NCBI GenBank assembly: GCA_002425685.1
Contig: DIMS01000036.1
Coordinates: forward strand, 3,032-14,457
Length of the DNA: 11,426 nt
Source of the DNA: Synergistaceae bacterium UBA5560
GTDB taxonomy: Bacteria; Synergistota; Synergistia; Synergistales; Aminiphilaceae
Direction of reading: 5' to 3'
Each line of letters opens with the position of its first letter. Positions within the stretch are counted from its first letter, which is position 1. Under the pieces are notes generated by a model. That model was not told the DNA's origin. It did no database searches and worked only from the letters and a program-made list of their open reading frames with translations. Below are positions 1-6,182 of the stretch, piece by piece. The translations under genes and the position numbers were made by a program.

Positions 1-342
1 GTTCTCGAGCTGTCCCAGCTCGTAAAGGATCTGGAGGAGAAGTTCGGCGTGTCTGCCTCGGCACCTGCTATGGCCATGCCCATGATGATGCCCGGCATGG
101 GCGCTGCTGCTGCCCCCGCCGAGGAGGAGAAGACGGAGTTCGACGTGGTTCTCAAGGGCGCCGGTTCCAACAAGATCGGCGTCATCAAGGTCGTCCGGGA
201 ACTCACTGGTCTCGGACTGAAGGAAGCCAAGGAACTCGTGGACAACGCCCCCAAGCCCGTGAAGGAAGCTGCTTCCAAGGACGAGGCCGAGGACATCAAG
301 AAGAAGCTCGTCGAGGCCGGTGCCGAGGTGGAGCTCAAGTAG
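1..342 (+). CDS. rplL: 50S ribosomal protein L7/L12, 5' end missing
   Basis: L7/L12 is the acidic stalk protein of the large ribosomal subunit, which recruits translation GTPases. Frame 1 is open from the first base and ends at TAG 340-342, giving 113 visible residues. The family is usually about 120-130 residues, so roughly the first 10-15 are outside the window. The visible part starts in the N-terminal dimerisation helices (VLELSQLVKDLEEKFGV), passes through a flexible hinge rich in Ala, Met, Gly and Pro, and continues into the C-terminal factor-binding domain (EKTEFDVVL, then IGVIKVVRELTGLGLKEAKELVD). The GTG at 49 is internal codon 17, not a start, because clear L7/L12 sequence precedes it. 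The hinge carries six Met residues in a short stretch. An intrinsic terminator follows at once, and rpoB, the usual downstream neighbour, is not here. Identity is certain; only the start is missing. Confidence 0.97.
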   Translation, partial: VLELSQLVKDLEEKFGVSASAPAMAMPMMMPGMGAAAAPAEEEKTEFDVVLKGAGSNKIGVIKVVRELTGLGLKEAKELVDNAPKPVKEAASKDEAEDIKKKLVEAGAEVELK

Positions 343-361
343 CGCGCAGTGCCTGTTCTGA

Positions 362-391
362 AGGCCGCCCTCAAGGGCGGCCTCTTTTTTT
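362..391 (+). terminator. Rho-independent terminator after rplL
   Basis: A perfect 8-bp GC stem, GGCCGCCC (363-370) with GGGCGGCC (375-382), closes a TCAA tetraloop. The flanking A362-T383 pair can extend it. It is followed by TC and seven T's (385-391). It sits 20 nt after the rplL stop and should end the ribosomal-protein transcript, separating it from the methionine operon. Confidence 0.95.
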
Positions 392-498
392 GCCGCTTTT
401 CCGCTGCGGATGGGACGGGACGACTCGACCAGGCTGCATTCCCTCCCATCATATGGAGAGTTGTGTGGCGCTAAGGTGTGCAAAAAAGTTTTCTTAGT

Positions 499-530
499 GT
501 TCGGCGGTCGCCTGCGGGGATTGGCCGAAC
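499..530. repeat. Inverted repeat in the metH leader
   Basis: GTTCGGC (499-505) and GCCGAAC (524-530) form a perfect 7-bp dyad with an 18-nt loop. A second possible stem overlaps its left arm: GGCGCTAAG (467-475) can pair with CTTAGTGTT (493-501) using three G-U pairs. The two folds share bases 499-501 and so exclude each other. This could be a mutually exclusive RNA switch, but only if transcription starts upstream of here; otherwise it is at most a protein-binding dyad. Confidence 0.4.
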
Positions 531-585
531 TTTGGATACGCGGCACAGTGTTCTGTCGGGGTGCGTCAAAAGCGTAAGAATCTGA

Positions 586-607
586 TGTCGTTTTTGAAAT
601 GACGACA
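586..607. repeat. Short inverted repeat upstream of the metH promoter
   Basis: TGTCGT (586-591) and ACGACA (602-607) form a perfect 6-bp dyad with a 10-nt AT-rich spacer. It lies just 3 bp upstream of the larger dyad at 611-639. Short dyads do occur by chance, but the pairing next to a stronger dyad at the promoter makes regulator binding plausible. Confidence 0.35.
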
Positions 608-610
608 AAA

Positions 611-639
611 TTTCGGGAACCACTTCTTGCTTCCCGAAA
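611..639. promoter_or_regulatory. Perfect 9-bp dyad, candidate operator at metH promoter
   Basis: TTTCGGGAA (611-619) and TTCCCGAAA (631-639) are exact reverse complements with an 11-nt spacer. The right arm overlaps the proposed -35 hexamer at 627-632, so a bound repressor would block RNA polymerase. No run of T follows on the plus strand, so it is not an ordinary terminator for that strand. A TTTTG run flanks it on the minus strand, so a weak minus-strand terminator is an alternative reading. I assign no regulator family. Confidence 0.5.
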
Positions 640-655
640 GAGTGGACGGTATCAT
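627..655 (+). promoter_or_regulatory. Candidate sigma70 promoter of methionine operon
   Basis: TTGCTT (627-632) and TATCAT (650-655) are separated by exactly 17 bp. The -10 box matches the consensus at 5 of 6 positions and the -35 at the first three. A start near 662 would give a leader of about 67 nt before the TTG start at 729. It overlaps the dyad at 611-639. Better upstream alternatives were not seen. Confidence 0.45.
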
Positions 656-717
656 ACAAATTCATATCCCTCCGATGCAGATCTTCCCGAAAATCGATGG
701 ATCCGAAAACTGGAAAC

Positions 718-726
718 GGGGTGATC
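718..726 (+). promoter_or_regulatory. metH ribosome binding site deciding a TTG start
   Basis: GGGGTGATC at 718-726 closely follows the anti-Shine-Dalgarno complement GGAGGTGATC. Seven bases separate the GGGG core from TTG 729. Neither the in-frame TTG at 627 nor the ATG at 675 has such a site, so 729 is the chosen start. Confidence 0.75.
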
Positions 727-728
727 CC

Positions 729-3203
729 TTGAACGCCGCAGCTCTCAAGGAATGGATTCGCAACTATGGCCGGGTACCTCTTCTCGACGGTGCCATGGGT
801 ACGTTGCTCGCCGAAAGGGGATGGCTTCCTCCCGCACTGCCCGAGGAGATGAACCTTGGAGATCCCGAGGCGGTCGGGCAGGTGCACAAGGCCTATCTCG
901 CTGCGGGATGCGTCATCATCGAGACCAATACCTTCGGTGGCAGCGCTCAGAAATTGAAAGAACGAGGGCTTGCGGAGCGGACTTTTCAAATTAATGCCGC
1001 TGCCGCTTCGATTGCCCGAAGGGCTGCCGGAAAAGGGGCGTTGGTGGCTGGCTCCGTGGGGCCCCTCGGCGAGTTGCTCAAACCCTACGGAACCCTTTCC
1101 TTCGAAGATGCCTACCGGGCTTTTCTGCCGCAGATGCAGGGACTGGCCGAAGGTGGAGCGGACTTTTTTCTCATTGAGACCATGATGGATCTGCAGGAGG
1201 CCAAGGCGGCGGTTCTCGCGGCCAAGGATGCCGCGCCGGACATGGCCTTCGTGGTGAGTTTCACCTTCGACAATCACGAGTGCACCGTCACGGGAACTCC
1301 TCCGGAGGTCGCGGCGGACTGGGCCCGCTGTATGGGGGCCGCGGGTGTCGGAGCGAATTGCGGCATGGGTCCGGACCGCTATCTTCCTGTGGTGCCCCGT
1401 CTTGCCGCGCATGCGGGCATTCCCGTGTTCATCTACGCCAACGCGGGGCTTCCGAACGACCCCAACCGGTTCGACCCCGCGGCGTTTGCCAAGGTCGGGC
1501 AGGCCCTCGTGCAGGCCGGAGCCAATGTCATCGGAGGCTGCTGCGGCACGACGCCCCAGCATATGGCGGCGCTCTCCGAGGTGGTGCGCCGTATTTCCGC
1601 GCCGAAGGTCCGGGACATTCACCACGCCACTCTCACGAGCCGGAGCCGAACCGTTCCCGTGGGAGGGCAGCATCCCCTGGCCCTGGTGGGAGAACGCATC
1701 AACGTGTGGCGCAAATCACCTCTCCGAGACGAGGTCGCCCAGTACAAATGGGAGCTTCTCCGCGAGGAGGCACGTCTCCAGGCCGCTGCGGGAGCCCATG
1801 TGATCGATGTGAACGTCACACTGCCGGAGATCGACCAGCCCAGGGCCATGCGCGAGGCCGTGCTCGCGGTGGAACATGCCTGCACGGCGCCTCTCTCCCT
1901 GGATAGCGACAATCTGGATCTCGTCGAAGCCGGACTTGCCGTGTGCACGGGAGTACCTCTGGTGAATTCCGTTTCCGCAAAAGGAGACCAGCTTGAGCGG
2001 GGGTTGCGTCTCGCGAAACGTTTCGGGGCGTCCCTGGTGGTACTTGCCATCGACGACGAAGGAATCCCCGAGACGGCAGACCGGCGCCTCGGTGTGGTGC
2101 GCCGTATCATGGAGACTGTGGATTCCCTCAAGTTTCCCCGGAGTTCCGTCTTTCTGGATGTGCTCACCCTTACCGTAGGAGCGGAGGGAAAAGCTCCCAC
2201 GGTCACGCTGGACGTGCTTCGCCGGGTGCGGACCTTGGGATGTTCCACGATCCTGGGTATCAGCAACGTCTCCCACGGCATGCCCGTCAGAAACCTTCTG
2301 AACAGAACCTTTCTCGCCATGGCCATGGGAAGCGGACTCGACGCGGTTATCGCGAACCCTTTGGACGAGGAACTCCTCGCTACGATTGCGGCGGGAAATC
2401 TTCTCGTCGGTCACGATCCCCAGGCCCGAAGCTATCTCGCCTTTGCTCCCCGCTATCAGGGGCCACCTTCCCGAAGTGGACCTCCGGAGTCTCCGGAAAG
2501 CGCTGCCGTTTCTCCCGCACCGGAAGCGGCAGCGCCTTGCTCGGTGTCTTCCGCCGACCCCTGGGAGGGGCTCCGGGAGCAGATTCTGCTCGGAGAGGCC
2601 GGGAAGTCGGAAGAACTGGCGGCAGTGCTTCTGAACGCCCATGAGAACGATCCGCTGAAGGTTGTCACCCAGGGCGTTGTTCCGGCGCTGCATGAAGTTG
2701 GCAAACGCTACGACTGCGGCGACTATTTCCTGCCCCAGCTCATCGCCGCCGCCCAGGCCGCCCAAAGTGTCTGTTCGCGGGTGCAGGAACGCATCTCCGC
2801 AAAAGGTGAAGTTCTGGACCGGGGGAAAATACTCCTCGCCACCGTGGAGGGCGATCTGCACGATCTGGGCAAGAACGTGGTGGGCACGGTGCTCAGGAGC
2901 CACGGCTATTCCGTGCGGGACCTCGGCAAGAACGTCCCTCTCCAGCGCATTCTCGACGCCATCAACGAGGATCGTCCCCGGATCGTCGGCCTTTCCGCCC
3001 TCATGACCACCACCATGCTCGAAATGGAGCGGGTCGTGTGGTCTCTCCACGATCTCCAGCCCGACGTAAAGGTTATTGTGGGAGGCGCCTCGGTGACGTC
3101 CTCCTTCGCGGAGAAAATTGGTGCATCTGGGTTTGCCCCCGACGCGGTAAGTGCCGTGCGGCTTGTGGAGCGCCTCCTCGGGGACGCTCCGGCGGTGAGC
3201 TGA
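729..3203 (+). CDS. metH: Cobalamin-dependent methionine synthase, no activation domain
   Basis: The protein (824 residues from TTG 729) transfers the methyl of 5-methyl-tetrahydrofolate through cobalamin to homocysteine, making methionine in the cytoplasm. Domains in order: homocysteine-binding zinc barrel, about 15-300 (LLDGAMGT at 18-25, ETNTFGG at 65-71, zinc ligands C211, C271 and C272 in GANCG and GGCCGT); pterin-binding barrel, about 315-580 (LVGERIN, DSDN near 394, GISNVSHG near 510); a Pro/Ala-rich linker; helical B12 cap, about 612-690; and B12-binding Rossmann domain with GDLHDLGKN, where H711 is the lower axial cobalt ligand. The protein stops after this domain, so the AdoMet reactivation domain of E. 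coli-type MetH is absent, as in the split Thermotoga enzyme. It opens a tightly packed operon with metF 1 nt downstream. Function is confident; the TTG start is well but not finally supported. Confidence 0.93.
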   Translation: MNAAALKEWIRNYGRVPLLDGAMGTLLAERGWLPPALPEEMNLGDPEAVGQVHKAYLAAGCVIIETNTFGGSAQKLKERGLAERTFQINAAAASIARRAAGKGALVAGSVGPLGELLKPYGTLSFEDAYRAFLPQMQGLAEGGADFFLIETMMDLQEAKAAVLAAKDAAPDMAFVVSFTFDNHECTVTGTPPEVAADWARCMGAAGVGANCGMGPDRYLPVVPRLAAHAGIPVFIYANAGLPNDPNRFDPAAFAKVGQALVQAGANVIGGCCGTTPQHMAALSEVVRRISAPKVRDIHHATLTSRSRTVPVGGQHPLALVGERINVWRKSPLRDEVAQYKWELLREEARLQAAAGAHVIDVNVTLPEIDQPRAMREAVLAVEHACTAPLSLDSDNLDLVEAGLAVCTGVPLVNSVSAKGDQLERGLRLAKRFGASLVVLAIDDEGIPETADRRLGVVRRIMETVDSLKFPRSSVFLDVLTLTVGAEGKAPTVTLDVLRRVRTLGCSTILGISNVSHGMPVRNLLNRTFLAMAMGSGLDAVIANPLDEELLATIAAGNLLVGHDPQARSYLAFAPRYQGPPSRSGPPESPESAAVSPAPEAAAPCSVSSADPWEGLREQILLGEAGKSEELAAVLLNAHENDPLKVVTQGVVPALHEVGKRYDCGDYFLPQLIAAAQAAQSVCSRVQERISAKGEVLDRGKILLATVEGDLHDLGKNVVGTVLRSHGYSVRDLGKNVPLQRILDAINEDRPRIVGLSALMTTTMLEMERVVWSLHDLQPDVKVIVGGASVTSSFAEKIGASGFAPDAVSAVRLVERLLGDAPAVS

Positions 3204-3204
3204 C

Positions 3205-4113
3205 ATGTTCATCCGCGATCTTTTCCGGCGGCGTAGACCCGTCGTTTCCTTCGAGATCTTTCCGCCCAAACGGGAATATCCTCTGGAAACCGTCTACGCT
3301 ACGGTGGAGGCGCTCCGGGATCTCGGGCCGGATTTTATCAGCGTGACCTACGGTGCGGGAGGCAGCAGCCGGGAGCGCACCGTGGACATTGCCGCGGCAG
3401 TGAAGGACCGCTGGGGGCTCACGCCCCTGGCGCACCTCACCTGCCTGGAACAGACCAAGGCCGAGGTGGACGCCGTCCTCGACACGCTTCGCGAGCGGGG
3501 GGTACATAATATCCTCGCCCTCCGTGGCGATCCTCCCCAGGTCTCTTTGGGGGGCTCCTCCTCCGGTGGGGAGGACTTCCATTTTGCCGCGGATCTGGTG
3601 CGCCACATCACCACGCGCCATCCCGGGGCGTTTTCCATCGGGGCCGCCGCTTATCCTGAAGGGCACGCCACCTGCGACTCCCTTGAGGAGGATCTCCGAC
3701 ACCTCAAAGAAAAGGTCGAAGCGGGTGTCGATTTTCTCGTGACGCAGCTCTTCTTCGACAATGATCTCTTCTTTCGCTTCGCCGAACGCCTGGATGCCAT
3801 GGACGTGCGGGTTCCCGTGACGGCAGGGATCATGCCCGTTCTCAACGCCCGGCAGATCGGCCGCATCGTCTCCCTCAGCGGTGCCTCCATCCCTCCCAAG
3901 TTCGCCCGCATAATGGCTCGCTACGAAAACGCCCCGGAGGCACTCGCCGACGCGGGCATCGCCTACGCTACGGAGCAGATCATCGACCTTCTTTCCTGGG
4001 GTGTGGCGGGAGTCCATCTCTATACCATGAATCGACCGGACGTGACGCGTCGGATCATGGCGAACATCGCCTCCGTGCGCTCCACTCTCGTGGAGGGGGC
4101 GATCTCTCCGTGA
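3205..4113 (+). CDS. metF: 5,10-Methylenetetrahydrofolate reductase
   Basis: This 302-residue flavoenzyme reduces 5,10-methylene-THF to 5-methyl-THF, the methyl donor of the MetH encoded next to it. The sequence has the family landmarks: SFEIFPPK with catalytic E17, VTYGAGGS near 47-54, LALRGDPP near 104-111 with D109, TQLFFDN near 180-186 with Q181, GIMP near 208, and a late TMNR. Length is normal for bacterial MetF. The ATG lies 1 nt after the metH stop, and the 3' end overlaps the next gene by four bases (GTGA), so translation is probably coupled on both sides. No metV-like zinc-finger partner or second electron-transfer gene is present, so the reductant (NADH or a ferredoxin-type donor) cannot be read from the context. 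Confidence 0.96.
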   Translation: MFIRDLFRRRRPVVSFEIFPPKREYPLETVYATVEALRDLGPDFISVTYGAGGSSRERTVDIAAAVKDRWGLTPLAHLTCLEQTKAEVDAVLDTLRERGVHNILALRGDPPQVSLGGSSSGGEDFHFAADLVRHITTRHPGAFSIGAAAYPEGHATCDSLEEDLRHLKEKVEAGVDFLVTQLFFDNDLFFRFAERLDAMDVRVPVTAGIMPVLNARQIGRIVSLSGASIPPKFARIMARYENAPEALADAGIAYATEQIIDLLSWGVAGVHLYTMNRPDVTRRIMANIASVRSTLVEGAISP

Positions 4114-4955
4114 TCGTCGACGCCCATGTTCACCTCACTCCACCCCGTATCGCCGCGGAGTGGCGCGACATCGCCGAGAACGAACCCTATTTCGCCCTGC
4201 TCGCCGGAAGCAAGGTCCACAAATGGGGAACGGCGGAGGAACTGGTGGCGCGCATGGATGAAGAGGGCGTGGACGAGGCCTGGGCCTTCGGATTCGCCTT
4301 CCGGAGCATGGAACTCTGTCGGGAGTGCAACGACTACGTGCTCGACGCGGCGAAGCGTTTTCCCGGCAGGATCCGTCCTCTCGCCGTAGTGCCGCCCCTC
4401 GATCCCGCTGTGGAGAGCGAGATCCTTCGCTGCCGTGATGCGGGGTGCATCGGTGTGGGCGAACTCTTTCCCCAGGGGCAGGAATGGGACATCACGGACC
4501 TGCGGCAGACCTGGCGCTTGGCGGGTCTCTGCGACGAGGCCGGGCTGTTTCTCCTGCTGCACACCGCGGAACCCGTGGGACACGACTATCCCGGCAAAGG
4601 GAATGTAGGCCCCCGCGAGGCGGCGGCCTTCTGCACGAATCATCCCGAAGTGCGGGTCGTCCTCGCCCATTGGGGTGGAGGGCTCTGGCTCTACGAGTGC
4701 ATGCCCGAGATGCGTCTCGTTCTCGCCAACGCCTGGTACGACCTGGCGGCATCCCCATTTCTCTACGCGCCGGAAATGCTTCGTGCCGCCTCCGCTGCAG
4801 GAGTGGGGCACAAACTGCTCTACGGAAGCGATTTTCCCATCCTTTCCCGGAGACGGTACGACCGGTTTTTCGACGAAGCGGCGCTTGATGACGGTTTTGT
4901 CCGCGCCGTTTTGGGAGGAAACGCGGAGAAGCTCCGTTTGGGGAGGCATGCCTGA
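4110..4955 (+). CDS. Amidohydrolase-2 family metal hydrolase in met operon
   Basis: This 281-residue TIM-barrel protein belongs to the amidohydrolase-2 group, which includes ACMSD-type decarboxylases and dicarboxylate lactonases. Visible metal-site pattern: DAHVH at the N terminus (H6, H8), H151 in LLLHTAEP, H187 in LAHWGGG and D241 in YGSDFP. The conserved C-terminal GNAEKL ends the domain. All expected ligands are present, so it should be an active, probably mononuclear zinc or manganese enzyme. No signal peptide is seen, so it is cytoplasmic. GTG 4110 overlaps the metF stop (GTGA), with GGAGGGGG 10 nt upstream; its TGA shares one base with the metX ATG. Such embedding implies a role with methionine, homocysteine or folate metabolism, but the substrate is unknown. 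Hydrolysis of a lactone or amide by-product is a guess. Confidence 0.88.
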   Translation: MIVDAHVHLTPPRIAAEWRDIAENEPYFALLAGSKVHKWGTAEELVARMDEEGVDEAWAFGFAFRSMELCRECNDYVLDAAKRFPGRIRPLAVVPPLDPAVESEILRCRDAGCIGVGELFPQGQEWDITDLRQTWRLAGLCDEAGLFLLLHTAEPVGHDYPGKGNVGPREAAAFCTNHPEVRVVLAHWGGGLWLYECMPEMRLVLANAWYDLAASPFLYAPEMLRAASAAGVGHKLLYGSDFPILSRRRYDRFFDEAALDDGFVRAVLGGNAEKLRLGRHA

Positions 4956-6127
4956 TGGGATGGGACGATGCGGTCATCAACGCGGGAAAGCTTGAAAATC
5001 TCCAGAATGACCCCGGTGCATCCCCCTCGGGCGCCGCGGAGGAGTTCCGCGGACTGGTCGCTCTTCCCGGCCTGATGCTACAGTCCGGCAGAACTCTTCC
5101 GGGAGCGGTGCACGCCTATGCGAGGTACGGCGAACTCAACGAGACGAGAGACAATGTGGTGCTTCTCTGTCATGCTCTCACAGGAAGCCACCACGTCGCG
5201 GGGACGGATGCGCCGGGGCTTCCCGGGGCATGGTGGGATGCTCTCGTTGGTCCCCATCGGGCTCTCGACACCTCCCGCTACTGCGTCTTCTGCTTCAACA
5301 TTCTCGGCAGCCCCTACGGCAGCACGAGTCCCGTCTCGCCCGTTCCGGAGACGGGGGTGTCCTACGGCATGCATTTCCCCGTCATTACCGTGCGCGACAT
5401 GGTTGAGGCCCAGCGTATCGCGCTGGAACAGCTCGGCGTGCACCGCATCGCTGCGGTGGTGGGTGGATCCCTGGGAGGTATGCAGGCTCTCGAATGGCTT
5501 TTATCCCATCCCGACAGAGTGGATCGCTGCGCCGTCGTGGCCGCTCCCTGGAGGCTCTATCCCCAGGCCATCGCCTTCAACGAAGTGCAACGCCAGGCCA
5601 TCATGGCCGATCCCGCCTGGCAGGGTGGTGCCTATCCTCCCGGCGAGGGCCCCAGAAAGGGGCTTTCCGTGGCGCGTATGCTCGCCATGATCACCTATCG
5701 GAGCGAACAGGTCTTTGTAGACCGTTGGATGCGGAGTGTCGCACGGGGAAACCCTCTGGAGTGGGAGGGGCAGTTTCAGGTGGAAAGCTACCTGCATCAC
5801 CAGGGAGAATCGCTTGTGCGACGTTTCGACGCGAATTGCTATCTCTACCTCTCCCGGGCGATGGACCTGCACGATGCCGGAGAGGGACGGAGCCCGGAAT
5901 TCCTCCGCAGTGCTCTTGCGGGGAAACATCTGCTCGCCGTGGGTATCGGAAGCGACCTGCTCTTTCCCAACTGGCAGGTGGAGGAGCTGTCCCGTCTCGC
6001 CGCAGATCGGGGCGCGCATGCCACCTACGAGGAGATCGAGAGTGACCATGGGCACGATGCCTTTCTCATCGACGTCGACCAGGTGGACGAGATGTTGCGG
6101 CGCTTCTGGCGTTCCAGCGGGCTTTGA
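4955..6127 (+). CDS. metX: Homoserine O-acetyltransferase (alpha/beta hydrolase)
   Basis: MetX acylates homoserine with acyl-CoA, the committed step from aspartate semialdehyde to methionine; the ester then goes to a sulfhydrylase or cystathionine synthase, neither of which is in the window. The 390-residue protein has the alpha/beta-hydrolase triad: nucleophile S172 in GGSLGGM, D334 in GIGSDLLFP and H367 in DHGHDAFL. Other landmarks are CHALTGSHH at 72-80 and ETGVSYGMHFP at 132-142. Residues 1-30 form a poorly conserved extension before the family core. GGGGAGG at 4940-4946, 8 nt from the ATG, supports this start. The motif commonly written GGCxGSTGP reads GSPYGSTSP here. Acetyl-CoA is the likely donor, but succinyl-CoA cannot be excluded from sequence alone. 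Overlap with the upstream stop points to coupled translation. Confidence 0.93.
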   Translation: MGWDDAVINAGKLENLQNDPGASPSGAAEEFRGLVALPGLMLQSGRTLPGAVHAYARYGELNETRDNVVLLCHALTGSHHVAGTDAPGLPGAWWDALVGPHRALDTSRYCVFCFNILGSPYGSTSPVSPVPETGVSYGMHFPVITVRDMVEAQRIALEQLGVHRIAAVVGGSLGGMQALEWLLSHPDRVDRCAVVAAPWRLYPQAIAFNEVQRQAIMADPAWQGGAYPPGEGPRKGLSVARMLAMITYRSEQVFVDRWMRSVARGNPLEWEGQFQVESYLHHQGESLVRRFDANCYLYLSRAMDLHDAGEGRSPEFLRSALAGKHLLAVGIGSDLLFPNWQVEELSRLAADRGAHATYEEIESDHGHDAFLIDVDQVDEMLRRFWRSSGL

Positions 6128-6182
6128 GTTACGGGGTGGCGCTTTTTCGAGTACGTTTTCCGCAAAAGGAAGTGCTCTTGCC

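Larger units (their letters stand above)
392..728 (+). other. Non-coding leader region of the methionine operon
   Basis: No convincing gene lies here. ORFs that cross it are the antisense shadow of metH or an upstream extension of the metH frame without a ribosome binding site. It holds a series of inverted repeats (467-501, 499-530, 586-607, 611-639), a sigma70-like promoter candidate (627-655) and the metH ribosome binding site (718-726). I looked for the conserved cores of the S-box (SAM-I) riboswitch, the cobalamin riboswitch and the T-box and found none. Control is therefore either by a DNA-binding regulator or by an RNA element I cannot name. Confidence 0.6.

Noticed and set aside
627..728. 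Upstream extension of metH to TTG 627 or ATG 675
   Set aside because: Neither has a ribosome binding site, TTG 627 falls on the proposed -35 box, and the homocysteine-binding domain begins after residue 15 from TTG 729.
392..728. SAM, cobalamin or T-box riboswitch before metH
   Set aside because: None of their conserved core sequences was found on reading the leader. A covariance-model search would be decisive but cannot be run here.
471..1673. 400-codon minus-strand ORF across the metH leader and 5' end
   Set aside because: It lies opposite metH, whose homocysteine-binding domain is unmistakable. The antisense translation has no family features and is typical of GC-rich shadow frames.
1716..3269. 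517-codon minus-strand ORF opposite the 3' part of metH
   Set aside because: It is an antisense shadow of the pterin- and B12-binding domains and shows no recognisable motifs.
3073..4017. 314-codon minus-strand ORF opposite metF
   Set aside because: MetF motifs are intact on the plus strand; the antisense product is low-complexity and unrecognisable.
5736..6182. Upstream extension of the galM frame into metX
   Set aside because: This part overlaps the conserved C-terminal half of MetX in another frame; GTG 6183 fits both family length and ribosome binding.
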